Assembly: GCA_021792185.1 (NCBI GenBank)
Contig: JAJYVD010000015.1
Location: forward strand, 1 to 51,622
Direction: 5' to 3'
DNA length: 51,622 nucleotides
Source: Nitrospirota bacterium
GTDB lineage: Bacteria > Nitrospirota > Thermodesulfovibrionia > Thermodesulfovibrionales > Dissulfurispiraceae
Under the pieces are notes generated by a model. It was not told the DNA's origin. It made no database searches and was given only the letters and a program-made list of their open reading frames with translations. The translations under genes were made by a program, and so were the position numbers. Numbering within the stretch: the stretch's first letter is position 1; every line of letters begins with the position of its first letter. Below are positions 15,234 through 24,286 of the stretch, piece after piece.

Positions 15234-16007
15234 ATGATACCTGTCTCTGTCGTCATAATCACAAAGGATGAAGAAATAAACATAGGCGACGCCCTTGAAA
15301 GCGTAAAGGACTTCGAAGATGTTGTTGTGGTCGATTCCTTCAGCAAAGACAGGACAATAGAGATAAGCAGGCAATATACGAGCAGGGTATTTCAGCACGA
15401 GTGGCAGGGTTATGCGGCGCAGAAACAAGAGGCGGTAGATTATGCGCAAAGGCAATGGGTTTTGATACTCGACGCGGATGAGAGAGTCAGTCCCGAGCTG
15501 AAAAAAGAGATTTTAGAAAAAATTACTCTAAACTCTGAACTCTTAACTCAGAACTCATGTCGCGGTTTTTATATCCCAAGGAGAAATTTCTTTTTGGGCA
15601 GATGGATAAAGCACAGCGGATGGTGGCCTGATTATACTCTGAGGCTTTTCAAAAAGGATGTATCGCATTTGGAGCCGAGAGCGGTACACGAAAAAGTGGT
15701 CGTCAACGGCTCTACAGATTATCTGAAATGCCCGCTGGAGCATTACACCTATAGAACAATTTCTGATTATATTAAAAAGATGGAAAATTACTCGACCCTT
15801 GCGGCAGAGGAAATACTCCTTAAAAATCCCGCTCAATCCCCGGTCTCGTTACTTGCTAAAATGGCGTTAGGCCCGGTCTTCACGTTTTTTAAAATGTTTT
15901 TCATAAAACAGGGATTCAGGGACGGAATTCACGGTTTTATGCTGGCCGCGCTTTATGGATTCTACACATTCCTAAAGTATGCAAAGGCGTGGGAGAAAAA
16001 GGGTTGA
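15234..16007 (+). CDS. GT2-family glycosyltransferase (WaaE/KdtX-like)
   Basis: This 257-aa cytoplasmic inverting glycosyltransferase opens with PVSVVIITKDEEINIGDALES, typical of the GT-A fold. Its acidic motifs are VVVDSFSKD (36-44) and LDADERV (78-84). The C-terminal half, with WWPDYTLRLFKK, AVHEKVVVNG and the amphipathic PVFTFFKMFFIKQGFRDG, resembles lipid A/inner-core glucosyltransferases of the WaaE group that act at the membrane. The start codon is directly preceded by an AAATTTC repeat instead of a ribosome site. An in-frame AACTC-type micro-repeat encodes LNSELLTQNS at about 98-109. It opens the glycan cluster. Confidence 0.85.
   Translation: MIPVSVVIITKDEEINIGDALESVKDFEDVVVVDSFSKDRTIEISRQYTSRVFQHEWQGYAAQKQEAVDYAQRQWVLILDADERVSPELKKEILEKITLNSELLTQNSCRGFYIPRRNFFLGRWIKHSGWWPDYTLRLFKKDVSHLEPRAVHEKVVVNGSTDYLKCPLEHYTYRTISDYIKKMENYSTLAAEEILLKNPAQSPVSLLAKMALGPVFTFFKMFFIKQGFRDGIHGFMLAALYGFYTFLKYAKAWEKKG
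15525..15558. repeat. AACTC micro-repeat (copy 1, in GT2)
   Basis: Repeated units of the type AACTCTGAACTC/TTAACTCAGAACTC are read in frame as LNSELLTQNS, inserted between two conserved blocks of the glycosyltransferase. Related copies lie in the following GT4 gene and in folC. Confidence 0.6.
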
Positions 16008-17128
16008 GGCTTGCTTTCATAAAAAAGAAGTTCTCTATTCACGGCGGCGCGGAAAGGTATCTCCAGACCCTGATACGACAATTCAAGGAGGCCGGGCATG
16101 AAATACACATATTCGCCGATACATGGACTGAAGAAGGCGGAATAATTTTTCATAAGGTGAACATACTGCCTTTAAGTTCTTTCCTGAGCAATCTAACGTT
16201 TAATATCAATGCAAACTCTGAACTCCAAGCTCTTAACTCCAGACTCAAATTCGATTGCGTTATAAGTTTCGAGCGGACTACATGTCAGGACATTTACAGG
16301 GCAGGGGAGGGGTGCCATGCTGAATGGCTCGATATAAGGGCGAAAACAGCGCCTTTTTATAAGAGGCTCTCTTTCAAGATAAATCCGCTCCATATTTCGC
16401 TCCTGAATCTGGAAAAAAAACTTTTTCATACCACAAAACTCATAATCGCAAACTCGAAAATGGTAAAGGAGCAGATTGTAAGGCACTATAAGGTTCCGGA
16501 AGAGAGGATAAGTATAATTTACAACGGGGTTGATCTGATGCGGTTTACTCCTGAAAATAAAGATAAATGGCGTAAAGATATAAGGAGCAGTCTCAACGTA
16601 TCCGAAGATATTCGAATATTATTGTTTGTAGGCTCAGGATTCGAAAGAAAAGGGTTGAAAACGTTTATAGATGCCGTATCCCTGATAAAAAGCAATGACA
16701 TAAGGGCATTGGTTATCGGCAAAGGCGATATAAAAAAATATAAAGCTGCTGCCTTCCGGCACGGCATTTCGGATAAGATTATTTTTTTAGGGGCTCAAGC
16801 GGACATAGAAAAATTCTATGCGGCGGCCGATCTTTTCGTGCTGCCGACGCTTTACGACCCCTTCAGCAATGCTACGCTGGAGGCTATGGCGTCAGGAATG
16901 CCTGCCATAACCACAAAGAACAATGGAGCGGCCGAACTCATAGAGGATGGACGTGAGGGCTTTGTTACAACCGATTTGTTTAATGCGCAGGAATTAGCCG
17001 ATAAGGTAAATCTTTCATTGAATAACCTCAAAGCAATGGGTGAAAATGCGCGTAAAAAGGCGGAGGCGTTTCCGGTTGGAAGGGCTGTAAAAGAGTTTAT
17101 AGAGGTAATAAGCCAGGTTAAAAAATGA
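16004..17128 (+). CDS. GT4-family glycosyltransferase
   Basis: This is a GT-B retaining glycosyltransferase of about 374 aa. The N-terminal Rossmann domain opens MRLAFIKKKFSIHGGAERYL with the glycine loop that binds the acceptor. The C-terminal GT4 domain has ISIIYNGVDLMRF, LLFVGSGFERKG, a donor-binding region LYDPFSNATLEAMASGMP and the ENGAAELI-type EX7E end. The frame is open from GTG 15989, but TTG at 16004 overlaps the previous stop and has GGGAG 8 bases upstream, so I prefer it. An AACTC-type repeat encodes NSELQALNSRL at about 70-80. It probably adds a hexose or heptose to the LPS core or O-chain. Confidence 0.87.
   Translation: MRLAFIKKKFSIHGGAERYLQTLIRQFKEAGHEIHIFADTWTEEGGIIFHKVNILPLSSFLSNLTFNINANSELQALNSRLKFDCVISFERTTCQDIYRAGEGCHAEWLDIRAKTAPFYKRLSFKINPLHISLLNLEKKLFHTTKLIIANSKMVKEQIVRHYKVPEERISIIYNGVDLMRFTPENKDKWRKDIRSSLNVSEDIRILLFVGSGFERKGLKTFIDAVSLIKSNDIRALVIGKGDIKKYKAAAFRHGISDKIIFLGAQADIEKFYAAADLFVLPTLYDPFSNATLEAMASGMPAITTKNNGAAELIEDGREGFVTTDLFNAQELADKVNLSLNNLKAMGENARKKAEAFPVGRAVKEFIEVISQVKK
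16211..16250. repeat. AACTC micro-repeat (copy 2, in GT4)
   Basis: AACTCTGAACTCC, CTCTTAACTCC and AGACTCAAATTC units lie in frame, read as NSELQALNSRL, between two structural elements of the N-terminal domain. It is the same family as 15525-15558. Confidence 0.6.
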
Positions 17129-18270
17129 ATTTTGTAAATATAAAAAAAATACTTGTCATAAAGCTGAGGTATATCGGCGATGTCCTTCTTGCAGTCCCCG
17201 TATTCAGGGCATTGAAAGAAACATTTCCGGACGCACACATATCGGCGCTTGTAAATTCAGGAACGGAAGATGCATTGCGCGGCAACCCGATGATAGACGA
17301 GATAATAAGCTTTGACAGGAACATAAAAAATCTTCCATTGCTAAAGCGATATTTCAGCGAAATAGGCTTTCTGGGACATTTCATAACAAAAGGTTTTAAT
17401 ATGGCTGTTGACCTGACAGGGGGAGACAGGGCAGCGGTCATATCCATTGCGTCCGGAGCAAAATACAGGCTTGGCTGGAAATCTAAAAAGGGCTTTATAG
17501 GGAAAAGATATGCCTATACCCATCTGTCGGAGCCGGACGGAAATAGACATACGGTATTGCAGAACATGGAGGTAATAAGCAGGTTCGGGATAGATACAAA
17601 AGACCTTTCAATCGATTTTCATATCCCGGAAGAGGACAGGGTGTTTATCGGAAACATCCTCAAAGGCCGTAACATAAAAGATGGCGATACCGTCGTTCAT
17701 GTGCATCCAACCTCGCGATGGCTCTTTAAGTGCTGGGAAGACGAGTATATGGCAGAAATTATAACATGGCTTTTGGGACAGGGCATAAAGGTAATAGTCA
17801 CATCATCGCCTGATAAAAAAGAAATGGAAAAGGCAAAGAGGATTTTATCTTTAGTCGGGGACAGTCCCGATTCACGGTTAATAGACCTTTGCGGAAAGAC
17901 CACGATAAAACAGCTCGGCGCTGTATCCGGGGCCTCAGACCTTTTCTTCGGCGTAGACTCGGCGCCGATGCATATTGCAGCCGCTGTCAGCACCCCTGTT
18001 ATTGCCCTATTCGGACCGAGCGGCACCTTCAATTGGGGGCCGTGGGATAATAAAATTTCAAATTTCAAATTTCAAATTTCAAATTCTATGAATCCCTATC
18101 AAAAAAGAAACGGCATTCAGGCATTCGGGATGCATACTGTAATGCAGAGAGACTGGGAGTGCATACCGTGTGGAAAGGACGGGTGCAAAGGCACTAAAAT
18201 AAGCAGATGTCTTACCGATATAAGCCCGGAAGAGGTAAAGAATATCATAGTTGAAAAATTAAAGATATGA
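17125..18270 (+). CDS. GT9-family heptosyltransferase-like glycosyltransferase
   Basis: This 381-aa GT-B enzyme of the ADP-heptose:LPS heptosyltransferase family opens with KKILVIKLRYIGDVLLAVPVFRAL. It has the GGDRAAVIS/RLGWKS acceptor region and the C-terminal donor site FFGVDSAPMHIAAAVSTPVIALFGPSG (family signature DSxxxHIAAA). The tail CIPCGKDGCKGTKISRCL has cysteines typical of this branch. An AAATTTC heptad repeat is inserted in frame at about residue 309-321 (KISNFKFQISNS), in the loop after GPWDN where the family normally varies. It overlaps neighbours by 4 bases on both sides. It likely transfers heptose to the inner core. Confidence 0.9.
   Translation: MNFVNIKKILVIKLRYIGDVLLAVPVFRALKETFPDAHISALVNSGTEDALRGNPMIDEIISFDRNIKNLPLLKRYFSEIGFLGHFITKGFNMAVDLTGGDRAAVISIASGAKYRLGWKSKKGFIGKRYAYTHLSEPDGNRHTVLQNMEVISRFGIDTKDLSIDFHIPEEDRVFIGNILKGRNIKDGDTVVHVHPTSRWLFKCWEDEYMAEIITWLLGQGIKVIVTSSPDKKEMEKAKRILSLVGDSPDSRLIDLCGKTTIKQLGAVSGASDLFFGVDSAPMHIAAAVSTPVIALFGPSGTFNWGPWDNKISNFKFQISNSMNPYQKRNGIQAFGMHTVMQRDWECIPCGKDGCKGTKISRCLTDISPEEVKNIIVEKLKI
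18052..18086. repeat. AAATTTC heptad repeat (copy 2, in frame in GT9)
   Basis: Five near-perfect tandem 7-mers (AAATTTC) lie inside the GT9 coding sequence. Thirty-five bases of 7-mers keep the frame because units and flanks together add a multiple of three. It encodes KISNFKFQISNS. Confidence 0.8.
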
Positions 18271-18947
18271 AACCCGTTCATGAAAAAATATATGAACTTC
18301 TGAAAAATAGCGATAATGGGCATGTGCTTGACGCGGCCTGCGGCAAGGGCGCTATAGGCAGCGCCCTTGAAAACAGGGGATTTAAGGTTTTTTATGCCGA
18401 CAGATATGACCGTCCCGAAGATGCAAAACTGTTCGTAAATACGGATTTAAACCGGTTTCTGCCTTTTAAGGGAAAAAGCTTCGGGACCGTCGTATGCAGC
18501 GAGTCTCTGCAGTATATCGAAAATCATAACCAGATCATAAGAGAATTCGGCAGGGTACTGAAGGAAGGCGGCAGGCTTATTGTCAGTTTTCCGAACATAC
18601 TTTCGGTATCGTCTCGTTTATTTTTCCTGCGAAGGGGCTATTTCCCGCACTTCAAGCCGTATAAGGCGGGAGACAGCTATAAACGGTGGAATTTTATCGC
18701 CTATAACCCTGTTTCTTTTGTCGAAGTCTTTCAGATAATGAAAAGAAACGGCTTTGAGGTGAGGACTGTTACAGGCTCCGGCATGAAAACAAAAGGCATA
18801 TGGCTTTATGCCGTTTTAAAAGCGCTTTACAGTATCGGATTGTTATTCGAAAAGGATAAGGAAAGGGCGGAGATGATTAAGAAATTATCATCCCGCGAGC
18901 TTTTGTTGGGCGACCACGTCATTGTGTGCGGCGTAAAGGCCGGGTGA
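18267..18947 (+). CDS. Class I SAM-dependent methyltransferase
   Basis: This 226-aa methyltransferase has motif I VLDAACGKGAIGSALE (19-34), motif II-like FYADRYD, and the motif IV/V region FGTVVCSESLQYIENHNQIIREFGRVLKEGGRLIVSFPN. The latter half, with RLFFLRRGYFPHFKPYK, is shared with the methyltransferase at 29228, so the two are paralogues. It lies within the glycan cluster, overlapping the GT9 stop by 4 bases, and may methylate a sugar or lipid-linked intermediate. No membrane segment is seen. The substrate is unknown. Confidence 0.85.
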   Translation: MKPVHEKIYELLKNSDNGHVLDAACGKGAIGSALENRGFKVFYADRYDRPEDAKLFVNTDLNRFLPFKGKSFGTVVCSESLQYIENHNQIIREFGRVLKEGGRLIVSFPNILSVSSRLFFLRRGYFPHFKPYKAGDSYKRWNFIAYNPVSFVEVFQIMKRNGFEVRTVTGSGMKTKGIWLYAVLKALYSIGLLFEKDKERAEMIKKLSSRELLLGDHVIVCGVKAG

Positions 18948-18950
18948 GAT

Positions 18951-20048
18951 ATGCCGTTTACTATACTCCATACCGAATCTTCAACAGGCTGGGGAGGCCA
19001 GGAGAACCGGACGCTCAACGAATCCATCGGACTTAAGCGGCTCGGCGCACATGTGATAATTTTGTGCCAGCCCGGCAGCATGCTCGAAAAAAAGGCGTCG
19101 GCAGAAGGTATAGAGGTAAAAACATGCGTTATGAAGAAAAGCTACGATATCCGTGCTGTAAAATATATTCTCGATGTTATCCGGAATGAAAAGGTCGATA
19201 TAATAAACACCCACAGCGGAAGAGACGGTCTTCTTGGAGGAATAGCCGGAAGACTTTCGAGAAGAAAGCCCGTAATAGTCAGAACGCGGCATCTTGCGCT
19301 GCCTATAACATCGAAATTTTCATACAAAATATTGCCTCACCGCATTATTACCGTAAGCGAATATGTAAGGAATTATTTGATACGGCAAGGAATCTCTCCC
19401 GAAAAGGTTATCGCAGTTCCCACAGGCGTAGACATAAAGAAATTCGACCCGGAAAAGATAAACGGCAATTTAAAAAAAGAACTCGGATTGAAGTCTGATG
19501 CTCCGCTCATCGGGACTGTCGCCATATTGAGACTCAAGAAGGGACATCATATCCTTCTCGATGCGATCCCGGCGGTTCTCGAGAAAATCCCGGATGCCTC
19601 GTTTGTGTTTGCAGGGGACGGGCCTCAGAAACAGAACATCCTGAATAAAATACAAAACATGCGATTAACCGGCAGCGTATTTTTGCTCGGACTCAGAAAA
19701 GACATTCCTGAAATTTTGAAATCAATAGACATCTTTGTCCTGCCCACGCTTCAGGAAGCCCTCGGGACATCTTTTGTGGAGGCAATGGCAATGGGCAAGC
19801 CGGTCATAGGAACGGATGTCGGAGGCGTGAGCGAGGTCATAAAAAATGGCGTAAACGGCTATCTTGTGGAGCCGGATAATCCCCTTGCATTAGCGAATGC
19901 AATCATCGGAGCGCTTCAGGATAATGAGAAATTGAACATCATGGGGATCGAAGGTAGAAAAATAGTCGAACAGAATTATACCGTGAAAAAAATGTGTGAA
20001 AAAATGCATGGAATCTATACATCTTTATTGAAGGATAAAAATTCATGA
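18951..20048 (+). CDS. GT4-family glycosyltransferase
   Basis: This 365-aa retaining GT-B enzyme has an N-terminal glycine-rich loop (TESSTGWGGQENRTLNES), central ITVSEYVRNYLIRQGI and VPTGVDIKKFDPEK. The C-terminal nucleotide-sugar site is GDGPQKQNIL, LPTLQEALGTSFVEAMAMGKPVI and GTDVGGVSEVIKNG, with EX7E glutamates in place. It resembles lipopolysaccharide and exopolysaccharide transferases of the WaaG/RfaB type. It starts 3 bases after the methyltransferase stop and overlaps the deacetylase gene by 4, consistent with one long transcript. Confidence 0.9.
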   Translation: MPFTILHTESSTGWGGQENRTLNESIGLKRLGAHVIILCQPGSMLEKKASAEGIEVKTCVMKKSYDIRAVKYILDVIRNEKVDIINTHSGRDGLLGGIAGRLSRRKPVIVRTRHLALPITSKFSYKILPHRIITVSEYVRNYLIRQGISPEKVIAVPTGVDIKKFDPEKINGNLKKELGLKSDAPLIGTVAILRLKKGHHILLDAIPAVLEKIPDASFVFAGDGPQKQNILNKIQNMRLTGSVFLLGLRKDIPEILKSIDIFVLPTLQEALGTSFVEAMAMGKPVIGTDVGGVSEVIKNGVNGYLVEPDNPLALANAIIGALQDNEKLNIMGIEGRKIVEQNYTVKKMCEKMHGIYTSLLKDKNS

Positions 20049-20836
20049 GACCCGTTCCTGTTCTAATGTATCACCATATTAATCCTCATAAAGGAGATAT
20101 GGTCACCGTAACTCCTGAAGTCTTTGAAGGGCAGATGGCATATCTTCATAATGCCGGATACAGGACATTGAGAATTGACGAGCTTGTTTCTTATATAAAA
20201 GGAGAATTGAGTCTGAATCAGAAGGCGGCAGTCATAACCTTTGACGACGGCTGGCTCGACAATTATATTTATGCCTTCCCGGCGCTGAAAAAATACAGCA
20301 TCAATGCAGCCATATTCATAATTACGGATAGAATAGAAAGGGCATCACTGCATAATGAGAGAAATAACCCTTCCTCTGTGCCGACCCATAAAGAATCAAA
20401 GCTGCTCATAGAAAAAAAAGAAGATTACAGGGTTGCGCTCAACTGGGGACACATCAAAGAAATGTCTGACAGCGGGCTTGTGGAATTCTACTCTCATACA
20501 AAAAGTCATATGAAATGCAATGACTTGCCTGAAGATGAGCTTTTGGAAGAAATCGGAAAATCGAAAAAGATTATTGAAGAAAAAATGGGTAGGCCGTGCC
20601 CGTATCTCTGCTGGCCGTATGGAAAATATAACGATACTGCTTTAAGGATTGCGGTAAATACGGGTTATGAGGCAATATTCATTACCGGGCATGGAGTTGT
20701 TGAAAAAGGGTCGGATCCGCTCGCAATCAAGAGGATAGTTGTTAAAGACAGCGTTGCGTGGTTCAAAAATAAAATGGTAATATATATAAATCCAGTCCTT
20801 TCAAGGCTGTATCTTATGTTCCGGAAAAAGTTTTGA
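20045..20836 (+). CDS. Polysaccharide deacetylase (NodB domain, CE4)
   Basis: This 263-aa carbohydrate esterase 4 protein opens PVLMYHHINPH. It has the metal-binding Asp-Asp motif ITFDDGWLDN (64-73), the H-x3-H motif SHTKSHMK, and the catalytic-arm region CWPYGKYND. NodB-type enzymes remove N-acetyl groups from amino sugars. A central insert (about 100-135, ERNNPSSVPTHKESKLL) is longer than usual. No signal peptide is visible, so it would act in the cytoplasm on lipid-linked or nucleotide-linked precursors, unless it is exported differently. Its position between two glycosyltransferases supports modification of a growing glycan. Confidence 0.9.
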   Translation: MRPVPVLMYHHINPHKGDMVTVTPEVFEGQMAYLHNAGYRTLRIDELVSYIKGELSLNQKAAVITFDDGWLDNYIYAFPALKKYSINAAIFIITDRIERASLHNERNNPSSVPTHKESKLLIEKKEDYRVALNWGHIKEMSDSGLVEFYSHTKSHMKCNDLPEDELLEEIGKSKKIIEEKMGRPCPYLCWPYGKYNDTALRIAVNTGYEAIFITGHGVVEKGSDPLAIKRIVVKDSVAWFKNKMVIYINPVLSRLYLMFRKKF

Positions 20837-21999
20837 TGAATATTCCGTTTGCCGACCGCTTACTATATCGTTACATCCTAAGTCGATATCATCGGGGAAA
20901 TAAAGTTGCATCTCTTGATTCGCTGCAACTGCATAACGTGAATCGTGTCCTGCTCGTCTTGACAACAGGGATTGGAGATGCTGTCCTTTCCACGCCTATC
21001 TTTCCTGCCGTGCGCCGTGCATTGCCTGCTTCAGATATCCGCCTGTTATGCCGAGAGGGCTGGCAGGAGTTATTCTCGGAGAATACTAATATAAATGGTA
21101 TCTTTCCTTATTACGGTAAATACAGAAGGGTTTTTAAAACAATTAATGTCTTACGCAATTTTGAGCCTCAACTGACGCTCATACTGCACGGAAATGATCC
21201 GGATATAATTCCGCTGGTTTATTTATCAGGAAGCCGTTACATAATACGCATCCCATGGAAGCACACCCGTTTTAGTTTTCTGCTCTCCAACTCGGAACGT
21301 CAGCAGGATGCCGAAACTGTTGACGGCGCGCATTATATCGAAAATCGCCTCCGTATTCTCGAAACAATAGGAATTGCGGCGGTGGAGCATACTCCCTATC
21401 TCATAATATCAAATGAGAAACGTTGCATTATAAAGGAAAAGTTGCATAACATTTTCGGCCATGCTTCGAAATACTGGATATTTCATATTCCGGCAGCCAA
21501 TCCTTTCAAAGTTTGGTCTTTGGAAAATGCCGGAAGGCTCATCGAAAATACCCTGAGTATACTTCCGGAGCACAATATCATTCTTACCGGCAGCGCAATG
21601 GATAAAAAAATATTGGATCGACTTATTCAGGGACTCCCGCCTGGCCTACCGGTAAAGAGGGTGTTCAATATGGCAGGAAATCTGTCTCTTTCTGAAACAG
21701 CAGCCTGCATATCCGGCGCCGACTTTTTAATAGGCCCGGACACAGGGATATTATATATAGCCGCTGCCATTGAGGTGCCGGTAATCGGGCTTTATGCCCC
21801 CACTTCTGCAAATATAGTAGGCCCTCGTTCCCGAAGGGCACGCCACTATATTATCCAAAAATCACCCACATGCGCTCCGTGCGTGTGGAAACGGTGCAAA
21901 TATAATCCAAGTTTGTGCATGGCTCAGATCACGGTGGATGAAGTTATACAGGGCATATTGTCCGTTATGCAAAAAAACAACGAGGCGGCTATTTCATGA
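20836..21999 (+). CDS. GT9-family heptosyltransferase-like glycosyltransferase
   Basis: This GT-B enzyme of about 387 aa has VNRVLLVLTTGIGDAVLSTPIFPAV (acceptor loop), the linker WIFHIPAANPFKVWSLENAGRLI, and the donor site LIGPDTGILYIAAAIEVPVIGLYAPTS, in which Thr replaces the common Ser of the DSxxxH motif and the His is Tyr. The C-terminal cysteines CAPCVWKRCKYNPSLCM match the GT9 tail. The ATG at 20836 overlaps the previous stop in a TGATG junction; the frame also offers a TTG one codon earlier. The altered donor motif suggests a substrate other than ADP-heptose. Confidence 0.88.
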   Translation: MNIPFADRLLYRYILSRYHRGNKVASLDSLQLHNVNRVLLVLTTGIGDAVLSTPIFPAVRRALPASDIRLLCREGWQELFSENTNINGIFPYYGKYRRVFKTINVLRNFEPQLTLILHGNDPDIIPLVYLSGSRYIIRIPWKHTRFSFLLSNSERQQDAETVDGAHYIENRLRILETIGIAAVEHTPYLIISNEKRCIIKEKLHNIFGHASKYWIFHIPAANPFKVWSLENAGRLIENTLSILPEHNIILTGSAMDKKILDRLIQGLPPGLPVKRVFNMAGNLSLSETAACISGADFLIGPDTGILYIAAAIEVPVIGLYAPTSANIVGPRSRRARHYIIQKSPTCAPCVWKRCKYNPSLCMAQITVDEVIQGILSVMQKNNEAAIS

Positions 22000-23186
22000 A
22001 AAAGATAACTGTCGCCCATCTCCTTCCCAACTACAACCCATTCCCGCCTTTATATCCGGCAGGTACCGAATTGCGCGTGGAGCAGATATCTGTTCGCCAG
22101 CAGCGTTACAGGCCGGTGGTAATCTGCGGGGCATTCGGAGATCAGCCTTTAACTGAAGATAGAGACGGCATGAGGATTCGCCGTATAAGGATAGGAAAAA
22201 TTTACAGGAGGCTTTTTCAGAAAATAACACGCCTCGATCCGATGCCTTACACCGCTCGAATGTGGGACATAATAAGCGAAGAAAATGCCGCATTATTGCA
22301 TCTTCACAATGAGCCGAAATTGCTTTCGGGTTTGGCGCGCCGCATCGAGCGGCAACCGATGCCGGTTATAGTTCATATAGCCAATGAAAAGCCCGTTATT
22401 CCGGATAACACCCCTCTTGTCACACGATGGGTGGCGTGCAGCCGCTTTATGGCGGAATGGCTGAAAAACAGCTACGCCATACCGGAAGCGGATATACGCG
22501 TAATTTATACCGGAGTCGATACGTTAGATCGTAAGCCTTTATGGGAGATGGAGCCGGCTTATCGAAGGAAGTTAAGGCAGGATTTTGGAGTCGAGGACGA
22601 CAACGCGGTAGTGATGCTTTTTGCAGGCAGGATAGTGCGTGAAAAGGGAGTGGCGGAATTGCTTGACACATTTCGTATTGTGAGATCCCGCTCAAAAATT
22701 CCCATTTATCTTCTTGTAGCCGGAAACGTAAGGGAAACGAATGATCCTAAGAACGAAAAGACTATTTACGGCAGGGCTATGGTAAAACGCATGGAACAGG
22801 AAGAGGGGGTCAGATGGATTGGAAGTCTGCCCCCTCAGGATGTGCATAACTTTCTGCTTGCCGGAGATATTTTTATTCTCCCTTCGATATGGAACGATCC
22901 CTTCCCTACGGTAATGCTTGAAGCGGCTGCGGCGGGATTGCCCATTCTCGGCAGCGCTAAAGGCGGTATTATAGAATTTTTGAAGGGATGTCCTGGAGAG
23001 CCTTTAATCAAAGAGCCGGAAAAACCTGAAACATGGAGCGGTCATATAGAAAAACTGATCTGCGATCCGAATCTCAGGCAACAGGCGGGGCACTGGCTTC
23101 GGCGTAGAGTAGAAGAATCCTTTGATTGGTCACGGGTGACCGATGAGTGCGAATATCTTTACGATGAAATTATGGGAGCGTCGTGA
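21996..23186 (+). CDS. GT4-family glycosyltransferase
   Basis: This 396-aa retaining GT-B enzyme opens KKITVAHLLPNYNPFPPLYPAGTELRV, which supplies the acceptor-domain loop. The C-terminal GT1/GT4 domain has IRVIYTGVDTLDR, VMLFAGRIVREKGVAELL, the donor motif LPSIWNDPFPTVMLEAAAAGLPILGSAKGGIIEF and a closing helix. It overlaps the GT9 and the next GT4 gene by 4 bases each. The acceptor and donor sugars cannot be told from the sequence; context implies an outer-core or O-antigen sugar. Confidence 0.9.
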   Translation: MKKITVAHLLPNYNPFPPLYPAGTELRVEQISVRQQRYRPVVICGAFGDQPLTEDRDGMRIRRIRIGKIYRRLFQKITRLDPMPYTARMWDIISEENAALLHLHNEPKLLSGLARRIERQPMPVIVHIANEKPVIPDNTPLVTRWVACSRFMAEWLKNSYAIPEADIRVIYTGVDTLDRKPLWEMEPAYRRKLRQDFGVEDDNAVVMLFAGRIVREKGVAELLDTFRIVRSRSKIPIYLLVAGNVRETNDPKNEKTIYGRAMVKRMEQEEGVRWIGSLPPQDVHNFLLAGDIFILPSIWNDPFPTVMLEAAAAGLPILGSAKGGIIEFLKGCPGEPLIKEPEKPETWSGHIEKLICDPNLRQQAGHWLRRRVEESFDWSRVTDECEYLYDEIMGAS

Positions 23187-24286
23187 AAATCTGTTTTTAT
23201 AATGTAACCGCCGCCTATAAATCCGGCGGTTTGGAAACATCCTGCTGGGAGGCTGGCCGCTCGCTGTCAAAGCGGGGGCATGAAGTAAGTATAGTAGCGG
23301 GCAGTGGGGGCAATCATAGATACACCGATGTAAAGCTGATACAGTTCCCTTTTAAGGAGCGTTCTATATTTCCTAAATTCGGCACCCGTTTTCAGAAGCT
23401 TATGGAACGTTTGTCATTCGGTTATCGCGCATGGCGTCACATGGCAGGCAGCAATTATGACATTGTGATTATCAATAAACCTTTTGATTTTCCGGTGCTC
23501 TGGTGGGCAAAAAAAAGAAGGCTCCGTGCAAAGGTATTATTTCGTTCCGGCGGCACTGACTTCTTTTTAGGAGATAAACTTTTTGCAGGCGCAATAGACT
23601 TTTGGGCGTCTTCCAGCGTGTATAACGCCATGCAAGTCGAAAGACGATACGGGCATCCGGTAACGGTAATACATAACGGCGTAGATATTGAGAGGTTTAT
23701 ACCTGCCGATAAAAATACTGAAATCAGGGCGCATTGGGGTATTCCGTCCGGCAATCCTGTTATAATGAGTGTCGGCAGATTGGTCGGCTGGAAAGGATTG
23801 CATACGATCGTGGGTTTGCTTCCTGAAGTCGGCGATGCGCATTATGTTATCGTTGGAGAGGGGCCGGAGCGGGAATCCCTATATAAACTCGCCCTCCATC
23901 TCAATGTTTCCGGCAGGATGCATTTTTTAGGAGCGGTGGCTCACTCAGACCTGCCGCGCATTATAAGTCAGGCAGACATCTTTGTTCAGCCTTCCATAGG
24001 CGAGGAGGCTTTTGGTATCAGCATTGTGGAGGCTATGTCATGCGGTGTGCCTGTGCTTGCATCACGGAATGGAGGGATGCCGGAAATCGTTATTGACGGT
24101 AAAACCGGACTGCTTCTTCCTGCGGGCGATAAGGCGGCATGGAAAGAAGCCATCAATACTTTATTGAAACAGCCGGATCTCTTGCATGAAATGGGCATAA
24201 ACGCGCGTATCCGGGCGGAAGATCATTTCTCATGGAGCGCAAACGCCCTGAAACTGGAGAATTTATTTATGGGAGGGAGCCTCTGA
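23183..24286 (+). CDS. GT4-family glycosyltransferase
   Basis: This 367-aa GT-B enzyme starts at GTG, which overlaps the upstream stop. It opens MKICFYNVTAAYKSGGLETSCWEAGRSL. Central VTVIHNGVDIERFIP and PVIMSVGRLVGWKGLHTI are followed by IVGEGPERESL and the donor site VQPSIGEEAFGISIVEAMSCGVPVLASRNGGMPEIV with both EX7E glutamates. The stop TGA is shared with the asnB start in a TGATG junction. It is closely related in plan to the preceding GT4, perhaps an old duplication. Confidence 0.9.
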   Translation: MKICFYNVTAAYKSGGLETSCWEAGRSLSKRGHEVSIVAGSGGNHRYTDVKLIQFPFKERSIFPKFGTRFQKLMERLSFGYRAWRHMAGSNYDIVIINKPFDFPVLWWAKKRRLRAKVLFRSGGTDFFLGDKLFAGAIDFWASSSVYNAMQVERRYGHPVTVIHNGVDIERFIPADKNTEIRAHWGIPSGNPVIMSVGRLVGWKGLHTIVGLLPEVGDAHYVIVGEGPERESLYKLALHLNVSGRMHFLGAVAHSDLPRIISQADIFVQPSIGEEAFGISIVEAMSCGVPVLASRNGGMPEIVIDGKTGLLLPAGDKAAWKEAINTLLKQPDLLHEMGINARIRAEDHFSWSANALKLENLFMGGSL